Source of the DNA: Butyricicoccus sp. Marseille-Q5471
Lineage (GTDB): Bacteria; Bacillota; Clostridia; Oscillospirales; Butyricicoccaceae
Reading direction: 5' to 3'
Length of the DNA stretch: 64,000 nucleotides
Assembly (NCBI RefSeq): GCF_951230135.1
Contig: NZ_CATNVC010000002.1
Span: 248,001-312,000 of the forward strand
Part shown: one piece after another, positions 17,708 through 25,953 of the stretch
Layout of the letters: each line of letters starts with the position of its first letter
Position numbering within the stretch: position 1 is the first letter of the stretch
Position numbers and translations under genes: made by a program
Notes under the pieces: model-generated
Seen by the model: the letters and a program-made list of their open reading frames with translations, nothing else
The model's database searches: none
What the model was told of the DNA's origin: nothing

Positions 17708-19708
17708 TCAGTTTTCCTCGGCGCTCTCGCCGGTATGCTCGGAAAGATAGTCCTGAATTGCGAGTGAAATGAGGCGTTCCGCCTGCTCCGGTGTGGTATC
17801 CCGCAGCTGCGCGCCCGCGGCAGAATGATTGCCGCCGCCGCCGATGCGCTCCATCAAAATCTGCACATTGACCTGACCGTTCGACCGTGCTGACACCGCC
17901 ATATCATCCCCGCTGCGGAACGCAACTACGCTCGCCCGCGTGCCGATGATGCTCAGCAATTCATCCGCCGCCTGTGCGGCTGCAATACGGTCGACCGCTT
18001 CGTCCGTCACGGCGAGAATGACGCCCCGGCCGCAGTCGCGTGCCGAGGAAATCAGCTTTTGCCGCTCCATATACTGTACAAAACTGGACTGGAACAGCTT
18101 CTTCACATCGGACACTTCCGCGCCTGCACGGCGCAGGTATGCCGCGGCCTCGAATGTTCGCACACCGGTGCGCGTGGCAAAGCCCTTGGTATCCAGATAA
18201 ATGCCCGCGAGCATGGCTTCCGCCTCACCCGCAAGAATGCCGGTCGTCGATACCAAATACTGCAGCAGCTCGCTGACCAGTTCGGATGCCGAAGACGCAT
18301 AAGGCTCGTGCAGATTGACAACGCTGTTTTCAATGTAGTCCGCCGCACGGCGATGATGGTCAATGACCGCAATTTTGTTAATTGACTGTAAGAGCGCTTC
18401 ACTCTCCACATAGGTTGGACGGTTGACGTCCACCACAATCAGCAGCGTATTGAAGTCGCACATAATCATGGCGTCCTCCGCGCTGATGAACACATCCTTA
18501 TATTCCGGCATGCGTTCAAGCTTTTCAATCAGCTCAGTCGCTACCGAGCGTTGTCGATCAACCACGATGTGAACCGGCTTGCCCTTGCAGCGTGCCGCGC
18601 AGACCATGCCGGCCGCCGCGCCGATGGCGTCCATATCGCTGTTCTTATGACCCATAACCAGTACCTGCGACGAATCGCGAATCAGCTGGCTGAGTGCGTT
18701 GGCCACCACGCGGGACTTGACCTTGGTGCGCTTTTCCATTTCTTCGCTCAGGCCGCCGTAAAACTCAAAGGTGTAGCGGTTTTTGATAACCGTCTGATCG
18801 CCGCCGCGCGAAAGTGCCATGTCGATTGCAAGTCCGGCGTACTGATAGCTCTCTGCCAGCGTATCGCCATCCCGGCCGATGCCGATGGACAGCGTCGCAA
18901 GCACGCCTTCATGGTTCTGAATCTCACGTACCTCCTGCAGCACCGCAAATTTCTTTGCGGCAAGCTTGTCAAGATCTGCGTTTTCCAGAACAAAAATATA
19001 CTTGTCGCGATCAAACTTGCGCAGTACGGCGCGGGAATCCCGCGACCACGAGAACAGCCGCTTATCGATGCCTGCAATAATGGCCGACTTTTCCGAGTCG
19101 GTCGCATTCTTCATCAGTTCCTCATAGTTGTCAATCGCAATCATCGCAATGGCAGGCCGGCGTGTCTCAGCCGCATCCCGCAGCTGCACATACTCGGTGC
19201 AGTCGATGAAATACAGCAGAATCATCTGTCCCGCACCGCTCGAAATCATGTTGCCATATACGTGATAGGAATTCCGCCCCATGCGCAGTTCACCCGGCAT
19301 CTGGTTTTTGCCCTCAATCAGCCAGCGGGTTTCAAAGCTTGGCGCAAGCGTGCTCAGACGCATATTCAGTGCGCTGTCAAACTGACCGGCGAGCTCGTCA
19401 AACATGTCGTTCGACCAAACAATCTCACCCGTCGTCGCCAGTGCCAGCACCGTCGGCAGCGGCGAACGGACAATAGACGGCTCAACCGATCCGCCGGCAT
19501 CAATCGAGATGCTGTCCGCCAATTCCTGCAGGCAGTTTTTTCTCTCAATTCTCTGTTGGACGATGGCCAACCGAATCATCACGCAGATGACGATGCCAAC
19601 GAGGCCGTAGGGCAGTGAGAAATAAAGACCCACCAGTGCAAAGATTAAAAACAGTGCGAAAAACAGGTTCTGGTTGATCTCCAGACCCTTGAGTAATCGT
19701 TTCTTCAA
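17708..19708 (-). CDS. gdpP: Cyclic-di-AMP phosphodiesterase, GdpP type
   Basis: Hydrolyses c-di-AMP to pApA. Two N-terminal membrane segments (FFALFLIFALVGLYFSLPYG), a PAS-like region, a degenerate GGDEF domain (around ATLSIGIGRDG) and a DHH/DHHA1 catalytic domain with VMGHKNSDMDAIGAA, VDVNRP and the DHH signature IDHHRRAADY, ending with GGGGNHSAAGAQL. An upstream in-frame TTG at 19735 exists, but GGAGG lies between it and TTG 19708, so I take 19708 (MKKRLLKGLEINQN), 666 residues. Next to rplI and dnaB as in other Firmicutes. Confidence 0.94.
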   Translation of the reverse strand: MKKRLLKGLEINQNLFFALFLIFALVGLYFSLPYGLVGIVICVMIRLAIVQQRIERKNCLQELADSISIDAGGSVEPSIVRSPLPTVLALATTGEIVWSNDMFDELAGQFDSALNMRLSTLAPSFETRWLIEGKNQMPGELRMGRNSYHVYGNMISSGAGQMILLYFIDCTEYVQLRDAAETRRPAIAMIAIDNYEELMKNATDSEKSAIIAGIDKRLFSWSRDSRAVLRKFDRDKYIFVLENADLDKLAAKKFAVLQEVREIQNHEGVLATLSIGIGRDGDTLAESYQYAGLAIDMALSRGGDQTVIKNRYTFEFYGGLSEEMEKRTKVKSRVVANALSQLIRDSSQVLVMGHKNSDMDAIGAAAGMVCAARCKGKPVHIVVDRQRSVATELIEKLERMPEYKDVFISAEDAMIMCDFNTLLIVVDVNRPTYVESEALLQSINKIAVIDHHRRAADYIENSVVNLHEPYASSASELVSELLQYLVSTTGILAGEAEAMLAGIYLDTKGFATRTGVRTFEAAAYLRRAGAEVSDVKKLFQSSFVQYMERQKLISSARDCGRGVILAVTDEAVDRIAAAQAADELLSIIGTRASVVAFRSGDDMAVSARSNGQVNVQILMERIGGGGNHSAAGAQLRDTTPEQAERLISLAIQDYLSEHTGESAEEN

Positions 19709-19849
19709 AAGGTTTCGTCCTCCTTCCGGACGCAAATGTACACGCTAATTATAGCATCTCCCCTCGATATTGTCCATCAGTAATGTCCATTGTATTTTCC
19801 CCTGAATTGTGGTACGTTAAAGACAAGCCAAAACGAGGAGGAAAACACG

Positions 19850-20218
19850 ATGCAATTTACATTTGCTCATAACAACCTAAATGTTCGCGATCTTGACCGT
19901 TCGCTCGCGTTTTACAAGGAGGCGCTCGGCCTGACCGAGGTGCGCCGCCACGAAGCCACGGACGGCAGCTTTATTCTCGTCTATCTGGGCGACGGCGTCA
20001 CGCCGCATCAGCTCGAGCTGACCTGGCTGCGCGATTGGGATCGTGCATACAATCTCGGTGACAACGAATTTCATCTGGCCTTCCGCGTCGATGATTACGC
20101 CGCGGCGCATACGCTGCACCAGAAGATGGACTGCATTTGCTTTGAAAACGCGTCCATGGGCATTTATTTCATTGCCGATCCGGACGGCTATTGGCTTGAG
20201 ATTATCCCCACAAGGTAA
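19850..20218 (+). CDS. Glyoxalase/VOC-fold protein (lactoylglutathione lyase-like)
   Basis: 122 residues, beginning MQFTFAHNNLNVRDLDRSLA after GAGGAGG. One VOC domain with FYKEALGL and the metal-ligand style positions (H at the start, E in HQLELTWLRD, H in EFHLAFRVD, E in GYWLEIIP). This arrangement fits a glyoxalase I-like nickel or zinc enzyme that detoxifies methylglyoxal, though many VOC proteins have other substrates. An in-frame ATG 60 bases upstream lacks a ribosome site and is rejected as start. It is a single-gene unit divergent from gdpP. Confidence 0.85.
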   Translation: MQFTFAHNNLNVRDLDRSLAFYKEALGLTEVRRHEATDGSFILVYLGDGVTPHQLELTWLRDWDRAYNLGDNEFHLAFRVDDYAAAHTLHQKMDCICFENASMGIYFIADPDGYWLEIIPTR

Positions 20219-20234
20219 AGCTACCTTAACAGAA

Positions 20235-20272
20235 AAGAACGCGGACGAAATCAATCGTCCGCGTTCTTTTTT
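20235..20272. terminator. Bidirectional terminator
   Basis: AGAACGCGGACGA / TCGTCCGCGTTCT form a long perfect stem with A and T runs on the outside. It serves both the glyoxalase gene and the converging minus-strand gene. Confidence 0.92.
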
Positions 20273-20274
20273 AC

Positions 20275-21465
20275 TTATTTCACCAAAAATGCGTCAGGCA
20301 GCGTGCGGCCCTCCGGGTTTTTGGACAGCGTGGTCGGGCTTGTAATTTCGCGGCCGTTATAGACCATCACGGACGACGAACCGCCGTCGAGCATCGAGGC
20401 CTGATAGGCGCCATACTTTTCCATCACCTCAGCGCAGGACTCAATCGAAATGCCGAAAGAGTGCGACTGCCGACCGTCTACCACCATCATCAGCACGGTT
20501 TTATCCTTAGCCTGACCGATAGCAGTGCGCGGCTGCTCTTCGTTAAGTCCGGAGTCCCGCACAACGTTTTCCCCGTTGAGAATCAGCGCCGGATGAAATT
20601 CCACGCCGTCTCGCAGGTTTGAGGTATCCTCAAACGCACCGATCTGCAAGCGGTTTTCCTCATCAAAGCCGATGATTTTCCACCCGTTGCCCACAGCAGA
20701 CTGCAGCTTTTCGCCATTGCTCTTGAGGAAGCCATATGGCAGACCGCCCGTGCCGTTGCCCTCATAGTCAGCAAAGCCGGAGGCATTGATGCCAAGCATT
20801 GCGTCATAATCCCTGACGATATCGGACACATACGCACCATAGGAAAACAGATTGCTGCACGTACCGACCATGACGCGCTCCGGCTTCTTGCAGATGGCAA
20901 GCTTGCCGGCATACTCCATACCCAGTTCATCCTCGCCGGTGAGCTGCACGATCATAATACCGTGCTCCGCATTGATAGCCAGCACTTGATCTCCCTGTGT
21001 GGTGATCAAACCGGTGTTATACTTCTTTTTGGTCGCATTTTCAATCAGATCAATGTTAATCCGATCATATCCATCCGCTATGTACTCCGGATTGGCCGCC
21101 GCGAAAGCGTCAAAGCTCTCACGGTCCAACTCGGAAAAGGTTTGAAAAAACTTGCCTCGCGGCGTGGACGCTTCCGTCTGCTCAGACACATTGTCCGTCT
21201 CAGTTCCCCAATTGCTCACCAAATCGGCCTGCTTCTGGTTCATCAGATAGCGTTTGACCATCACTTCTTCAATAATATCACCCGGAATAAACCAGGTGGC
21301 GAGCCACTGATGTGTCATCGTGCCCATTGCCGTTTCAATATACCACTCTCGCCAGCGGGATACAAATGCGTTCGGCGTATAAAGCAAAAAGGGATAAATA
21401 ATGGTCATACAGATAAGAAAAAAGCAGGTCATCCCCAGGGCAACGCGATGTCGTGCACCGTTCAT
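20275..21465 (-). CDS. Phosphodiester glycosidase (NAGPA) family protein
   Basis: 396 residues. One N-terminal membrane segment (VALGMTCFFLICMTIIYPFL), then an extracytoplasmic domain with the NAGPA pattern: GKLAICKKPERVMVGTC, INASGFADYEGNGTGG, FHPALILNGENVV, RTAIGQAKDKTVLMMVVDGR and LDGGSSSVMVYNG. The family contains the mammalian GlcNAc-phosphodiester alpha-N-acetylglucosaminidase and bacterial exopolysaccharide and spore-coat proteins; it probably trims phosphodiester-linked sugars outside the cell. Eukaryote-like substrate specificity should not be assumed. Upstream neighbour is a DEAD helicase, with no obvious link. Confidence 0.85.
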   Translation of the reverse strand: MNGARHRVALGMTCFFLICMTIIYPFLLYTPNAFVSRWREWYIETAMGTMTHQWLATWFIPGDIIEEVMVKRYLMNQKQADLVSNWGTETDNVSEQTEASTPRGKFFQTFSELDRESFDAFAAANPEYIADGYDRINIDLIENATKKKYNTGLITTQGDQVLAINAEHGIMIVQLTGEDELGMEYAGKLAICKKPERVMVGTCSNLFSYGAYVSDIVRDYDAMLGINASGFADYEGNGTGGLPYGFLKSNGEKLQSAVGNGWKIIGFDEENRLQIGAFEDTSNLRDGVEFHPALILNGENVVRDSGLNEEQPRTAIGQAKDKTVLMMVVDGRQSHSFGISIESCAEVMEKYGAYQASMLDGGSSSVMVYNGREITSPTTLSKNPEGRTLPDAFLVK

Positions 21466-21489
21466 CGGCTTTCCTCCACAAGTTCGTTT

Positions 21490-23142
21490 TTAGTTGCTGC
21501 CTTTTTGGCGTCCGCGGTAACGGCGGCGCGGGGTGTTGGAATTTTTTCTCTCTCCCCCAGTTTTGGCAGTCTGTGCGTCCTGACGATGCGCAGGCTGTGC
21601 GTTTGCACCGGTCCGCGCAGAAATCGACGCTTCTACTTTTTTGCGAATGCGCTCTGCCGCTTCGTTTGACAGTGCCTCTGCACGCGCAGGCGTGTGTGCA
21701 TCATAACGCGGCTCGTTCTTTTCAAAGCGCGAATACGGATCGTTTCGCCGGCCTCGTCCGCCCGAGCGGCTGGTGCGGCGCGGCGCAGCGGCCTTGGCCT
21801 GCTGATCGCCCTGTGCCTGCTGCTGTGCGCACTGTCTCGTCTGCGCCTTGGCTGCGGCCGGCTTCTGCTGCCGTGCCTTCTGCTTCTGCTGCTTCTCGCG
21901 CTCGACCTCGGCCGCGACCTGCTCCGCCGTTGCGTTCTCGCTCACGGCCTTGCGGCGAGTGCGGGTATTGGTCGTGCGGCGCTGTGCGCTCTCCTGTCCC
22001 GCTGTCTCGTTCTCCTTGGGGACATGCGGCACTTCACGCACCAGCGGAATCTTGCGGCCAATCAGCTTTTCAATATCCGCCAGATACGGCCGCTCGCTGC
22101 GGTCGCAGAACGAAATCGCCGTGCCCTCCTGTCCCGCGCGACCGGTTCGGCCGATACGGTGCACATAAGTCTCCGGAATATTCGGAATCTCAAAGTTGAT
22201 GACAAGCGGCAGCTCGCTGATATCGATACCGCGCGCTGCGATATCGGTTGCGACGAGCACTGCGATTTTGCAGTTTTTGAAATCATTCAATGCGGTCTGA
22301 CGCTGATTCTGCGACTTATCGCCATGAATGGCCTTCGCCTTGATGTCCGCACGGTTCAAATCGCGTGCGACACGGTCAGCGCCGTGCTTGGTGCGCGTGA
22401 ACACCAAGGTCTGCGCAACGTTATATTGACGAATCAGCTCGGCCAGAAGTTCCCGCTTCTCCGCTTTTTCCACCAGATAGAGCTGCTGCTCAATCAAATC
22501 GACCGGCTTCGCCGACGGCGTGATGGCAATGCGGACAGGGTTTTCCAACAGACTATTCGCCAGAGAGGCAATCTCGTTCGGAATGGTTGCCGAAAACAGC
22601 AGCGTCTGCCGCTGCTGCGGCAGGAACTTGATGATACGCTTGACATCGGGGAAAAATCCCATGTCGAGCATGCGGTCGGCTTCATCGAGCACAAAAAACT
22701 CGACCTTATCAAGCCGTACATGTCCCTGTCCCATCAAATCCCACAGACGTCCGGGGGTGGCAATCAGGATATCAGCGCCACGCTCAATCGCTTCTACCTG
22801 CGGCACCTGCGACACGCCGCCGAAAATAACCGCCGCCATGCGGCTGGTGTAACGTGCATACTGGCAGACATTTTCGTAAATCTGCAGCGCCAGCTCACGC
22901 GTCGGGGTCAGAATGAGTGCACGGATGGCATTCTTTTCGCTCGGTTTGTTGTTTAAGTGCTGGATAATCGGCACCGAAAATGCACAGGTCTTGCCCGTGC
23001 CCGTCTGTGCACAGCCGAGCAGGTCATGCCCCGCAAGGACGGCCGGAATGGCTTTATCCTGAATCGGGGTGGGTTCGCTGTAACCCGCCTCTGAAAGTGC
23101 GCGTAAAATGTTTTTTTCGATGCCTAATTCATTAAAATTCAT
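21490..23142 (-). CDS. DEAD-box ATP-dependent RNA helicase
   Basis: 550 residues. Q-motif FNELGIEKNILRAL, motif I AQTGTGKTCAF, PTRELALQIYENV, DEAD motif FVLDEADRMLDMG, SAT motif, and C-terminal ARGIDISELPLVINFEIPN with HRIGRTGRAGQEG. The last 150 residues are low-complexity, rich in R, Q, A and K, of the sort found in CshA and RhlE-type helicases that bind ribosomes or degradosome RNA. Probably involved in ribosome assembly or mRNA decay, including in the cold. The precise paralogue cannot be named from sequence alone. Confidence 0.93.
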   Translation of the reverse strand: MNFNELGIEKNILRALSEAGYSEPTPIQDKAIPAVLAGHDLLGCAQTGTGKTCAFSVPIIQHLNNKPSEKNAIRALILTPTRELALQIYENVCQYARYTSRMAAVIFGGVSQVPQVEAIERGADILIATPGRLWDLMGQGHVRLDKVEFFVLDEADRMLDMGFFPDVKRIIKFLPQQRQTLLFSATIPNEIASLANSLLENPVRIAITPSAKPVDLIEQQLYLVEKAEKRELLAELIRQYNVAQTLVFTRTKHGADRVARDLNRADIKAKAIHGDKSQNQRQTALNDFKNCKIAVLVATDIAARGIDISELPLVINFEIPNIPETYVHRIGRTGRAGQEGTAISFCDRSERPYLADIEKLIGRKIPLVREVPHVPKENETAGQESAQRRTTNTRTRRKAVSENATAEQVAAEVEREKQQKQKARQQKPAAAKAQTRQCAQQQAQGDQQAKAAAPRRTSRSGGRGRRNDPYSRFEKNEPRYDAHTPARAEALSNEAAERIRKKVEASISARTGANAQPAHRQDAQTAKTGGERKNSNTPRRRYRGRQKGSN

Positions 23143-23197
23143 ATTGTTTTATCGTTTCCTTACCGATTTATTTGCGGCGGACATGTCAAAATCCCGC

Positions 23198-23227
23198 TTG
23201 AACCCATCCGCGCCTTTGTGATATACT
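23198..23227 (+). promoter_or_regulatory. Promoter of the permease gene
   Basis: TTGAAC (23198-23203), an 18-base spacer and TATACT (23222-23227), about 40 bases before the TTG start. Confidence 0.55.
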
Positions 23228-23268
23228 ATTACTTACCGTTTTATAACCAATTGTGTGAGGTGACTTTA

Positions 23269-24111
23269 TTGTTAGAAATTCTTTCTGATTCCTTTATGGA
23301 TATCATCAAGACGCTGCCGCTCCTGCTGATTGTGTACGCGCTCTTGTACTACGTGGAAAACCGGCTGACCAGTACGCCCGCTCTGCTGTCGCGTGCGGCG
23401 CAGTTTGGCCCGGTGGTCGGCGCGCTTGCAGGAACGGTGCCGCAGTGCGGCTTTTCTGCCGCCGCGGCGGCGCTGTTCTCTGCCGGCTATCTCGCGCCGG
23501 CGACACTGGTCGCGGTATTCCTCGCGACCTCGGATGAGGCCGTCCCCGTGCTGCTCGCAGGCGGGGCAAGCGTCTCCCAAGTCGTCTGGCTGCTCGTTGT
23601 CAAATTCGTGCTCGCAGTCGTGGGCGGTTATCTCTTGCAGGTGACCGTGTTCCGCCAGGCCATTGTAAAAGCGGATGAGCCGCTTGAAATCGAGATGGAA
23701 AGCTGCGGCTGTGGCGAAGGTTCGCCGGTCGCGATTGTAATCTGGCGCACACTGAAAACCGCGCTGTTTCTCTTTGTCATCCTGTTCGCGCTCAATCTCG
23801 TGATTGCATGGATTGGCGAAGATCGCCTCTCAACTCTGCTGCTGGCGGACAGCCTGCTCCAGCCGGTGCTGTGTGCGCTGCTGGGACTGGTGCCAAGCTG
23901 CGCAATGAGCGTGCTGCTGGCCGAGCTGTTTTCCTCCGGCGCGATTAGCTTCGGCGCCTTGGTCGCGGGTCTGTCGACCGGCGCGGGCTTCGGCTATATC
24001 GTGCTGCTAGGCGACAAGGACGGCCGCAAGCGCGCACTGCCCATTATCACGGCAACGCTCGCACTCGCCATCATCGGCGGCATGCTGATTCAAACCTTCC
24101 TGCCCCTGTAA
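23269..24111 (+). CDS. Putative ion permease (arsenic/manganese-type membrane protein)
   Basis: 280 residues with about eight membrane segments. I take TTG 23269 as start because GAGGTGA lies 6 bases ahead; an ATG at 23218 has no ribosome site. Repeated halves carry GTVPQCGFSAAAAALFSAGY and GLVPSCAMSVLLAELFSSGA, each with a conserved P-x-C, which is typical of a family of putative manganese or arsenic-related transporters with inverted repeats. A short cytoplasmic loop has ESCGCGEGS, possibly metal-binding. Substrate not known. The gene ends in a terminator shared with the converging CpXC gene. Confidence 0.8.
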   Translation: MLEILSDSFMDIIKTLPLLLIVYALLYYVENRLTSTPALLSRAAQFGPVVGALAGTVPQCGFSAAAAALFSAGYLAPATLVAVFLATSDEAVPVLLAGGASVSQVVWLLVVKFVLAVVGGYLLQVTVFRQAIVKADEPLEIEMESCGCGEGSPVAIVIWRTLKTALFLFVILFALNLVIAWIGEDRLSTLLLADSLLQPVLCALLGLVPSCAMSVLLAELFSSGAISFGALVAGLSTGAGFGYIVLLGDKDGRKRALPIITATLALAIIGGMLIQTFLPL

Positions 24112-24121
24112 CAAAACAGGC

Positions 24122-24152
24122 AAGGCCTTCCCGCTTCGGGAAGGTCTTTTTT
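24122..24152. terminator. Terminator of the permease gene, shared with the CpXC gene
   Basis: AAGGCCTTCCC, a GCTTC loop and GGGAAGGTCTT, followed by TTTTT, placed between two converging genes. Confidence 0.88.
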
Positions 24153-24765
24153 ACTCCGCTTCGCGAAGCATTTCGAGCGCTTCTCCGGCCCATTGCAGGT
24201 CGATGCGCGCAAAATCCTTGCCCGAGGTGAAAAGACGCTCCTCAATATCGGTACGCAGCTGCTGATAAATCGAACCCGGCATTGCGGCATACTGCTCCAC
24301 TCCATCGGACAGCACGGCGACAAAACGGAAATCGCCCGTGCGGTTGTCGAGTTCGTGGAATAAGACCTCGACCACGTCCAGATCGTGCTTGAGCCGCATG
24401 AAAAGCAGCAGCTTCATCATCTCTACCGCGCGGTCATCCAGGCCAAGATCCAGAATATTGATTTTCTCACGAAATGCATTGAGGCTGTCTACGATGCGCA
24501 GCGTGTAACCCGCGAGCGGATCAAAATCTGCATGTGGCGCGCTCTGCTCCTCCTCCGGCCAAAGCCAGACCATGAACTGCCCCACCATATCGTGATACAG
24601 GCAGGGATAAACAGCAAGCACCGTCTCTCCGCAGTTGGGACACTTGACGCGAAAACAGGACAGATCCTGCACCTTGCTCCGCAGCTCGGGATTTCGATCA
24701 ATATTGATATGGGAAAGCGCCTCATGCTCGCTCTCCTGTTGACAGTGCGGACAAGTCAGGGTCAT
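24151..24765 (-). CDS. CpXC zinc-binding domain protein
   Basis: 204 residues. It starts with a zinc-ribbon: CPHCQQESEHEALSH, then LSCFRVKCPNCGETVLAVYP, the two Cys pairs that name the CpXC domain. The middle has DMVGQFMVWLWPEEE, and the rest is a helical region about 100 residues long. CpXC proteins are widespread in Firmicutes, and their function is not established. It is a single-gene unit. The stop lies at the edge of the shared terminator hairpin. Confidence 0.85.
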   Translation of the reverse strand: MTLTCPHCQQESEHEALSHINIDRNPELRSKVQDLSCFRVKCPNCGETVLAVYPCLYHDMVGQFMVWLWPEEEQSAPHADFDPLAGYTLRIVDSLNAFREKINILDLGLDDRAVEMMKLLLFMRLKHDLDVVEVLFHELDNRTGDFRFVAVLSDGVEQYAAMPGSIYQQLRTDIEERLFTSGKDFARIDLQWAGEALEMLREAE

Positions 24766-24885
24766 GTTAAGTTCTCCTCTCAGTGTTGAAGGGTCATTTC
24801 AGCGGATGATAAAACACCCGGCATAATAGATGCTTGGCAATTATTATACCACAAAAAATGCATCTCTAGCAAGTGCGGAACATCC

Positions 24886-24917
24886 AAAAAGCGCGCGGCA
24901 GCAGCCGCGCGCTTTGA
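24886..24917 (-). terminator. Terminator of the SLH gene
   Basis: AAAGCGCGCGGC (24889-24900), an AGCA loop and GCCGCGCGCTTT (24905-24916); on the minus strand it is followed by a T run. Confidence 0.85.
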
Positions 24918-24939
24918 CAATCCGGGATTTGCAAAAGAC

Positions 24940-25512
24940 TCACTTCGCATCAAGCGCGTTGCAGATCATCTGCGCCACGCTGCCGCGCGAAATCGGCTCA
25001 TCGAGCGCTCCGTCAATCTGCGCGAACAGTTCCGCCTGATTGCCGAGCGTCTTGGTGTTCTGCGACCATCGGGCGCCGTTTAACCCTTCCTTAGTCGGGT
25101 CCTTGCCCAAATAGCCGACCAGCAGCATTTTTGCCGCTTCCAGCCCTGTCACGCTGTCGTCCGGTGCGAAGGCGGTTGCCGTCTTGCCGCGGATGACGCC
25201 GGAGGCCGCACAGTACTTAATCGCGCCGACCGCCCAATGTCCGCTGATATCGGTAAAAGACGAGGTCAGCTTTGCGTAGGCGCTCGCGTCCGTGGTGTTG
25301 TTCTTCATGGTATAGATAATCTGCGCCATTTGGGCGCGCGTCACTACATCCTCTGCATGAAATTGTCCATCGCTGTAGCCGGACATGAAACCGGCCTCCT
25401 GCACACGTTCAACGGAGGACGACGCCGCACCCGCTGCAATCATCCCGCACATCAGCACGGCCAGCAGCGTAGAGGTCAAACGACAAAGCTTTTTCAACGG
25501 CGATACACCCAC
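24940..25512 (-). CDS. S-layer homology domain protein
   Basis: 190 residues. A cleavable signal peptide is evident (KKLCRLTSTLLAVLMCGMIA, cutting near AAGA). The mature part is made of two SLH-type repeats: one with EAGFMSGYSDGQFHAEDVVT and MAQIIYTM, the second with VIRGKTATAFAPDDSVTGLE and AAKMLLVGYL, and a shorter third SLH-like tail (PISRGSVAQMICNALDAK). Such proteins attach to secondary cell-wall polymers. No other extracellular domain is present, so it may be a minimal anchor or colonisation factor. It is a monocistronic unit. Confidence 0.85.
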   Translation of the reverse strand: MGVSPLKKLCRLTSTLLAVLMCGMIAAGAASSSVERVQEAGFMSGYSDGQFHAEDVVTRAQMAQIIYTMKNNTTDASAYAKLTSSFTDISGHWAVGAIKYCAASGVIRGKTATAFAPDDSVTGLEAAKMLLVGYLGKDPTKEGLNGARWSQNTKTLGNQAELFAQIDGALDEPISRGSVAQMICNALDAK

Positions 25513-25596
25513 CCTTCTGTATTTCTTTACAAGATAAGTGTACCTCGCTTCTAAGGCGAAGTCAATTTACGTCTCTGTTACATCTTGTGTGATATG

Positions 25597-25953
25597 TTAC
25601 GCAAATATTACAACATCATGTGTAATAAGTCGGATTACCCAGATGCCGATCCACAGCGCAATCACGCCCCAGAGCAGCACGCGCTCCCGTGTTTTTGAGC
25701 CAAGCAGCGGTTTTTTTCCGAACAGCACATACAAAAACACGGGCGGCAGCACATAAATCATGGGATTCAGGCGAAATGCGCCCGCAAAATCCCCATGCAG
25801 CAGCGCGGCTGCCGCGCGCGACAGGCCGCAGCCCGGACAGCCGATTCCGGTCAGCCGCTGCAGCGGACAGCCCCAGCCGACAAGCGATGCCGACGCAAAC
25901 ACGAGCGCGACAAGCACAAGCAGCACGGCAAGTCCCCGGAAGCCGCGTTTCAT
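25597..25953 (-). CDS. DUF2752 family membrane protein
   Basis: 118 residues. It starts at ATG 25953, overlapping the stop of the ABC-F gene by one base (TGATG), so the two are translationally coupled; a longer frame would run into that gene and is not used. Two to three hydrophobic segments and the DUF2752 signature CPLQRLTGIGCPGCGLSRAA, with the paired CPxxxxxGIGCPGCG cysteines. The family often sits near TM2/heme genes and has no proven role. Confidence 0.82.
   Translation of the reverse strand: MKRGFRGLAVLLVLVALVFASASLVGWGCPLQRLTGIGCPGCGLSRAAAALLHGDFAGAFRLNPMIYVLPPVFLYVLFGKKPLLGSKTRERVLLWGVIALWIGIWVIRLITHDVVIFA

Noticed and set aside
18551-19618. Plus-strand frame of 355 residues opposite gdpP
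   Set aside because: Shadow frame with no start signal.
21694-22956. Plus-strand frame of 420 residues opposite the DEAD helicase
   Set aside because: Leucine- and arginine-rich shadow; helicase motifs are on the other strand.
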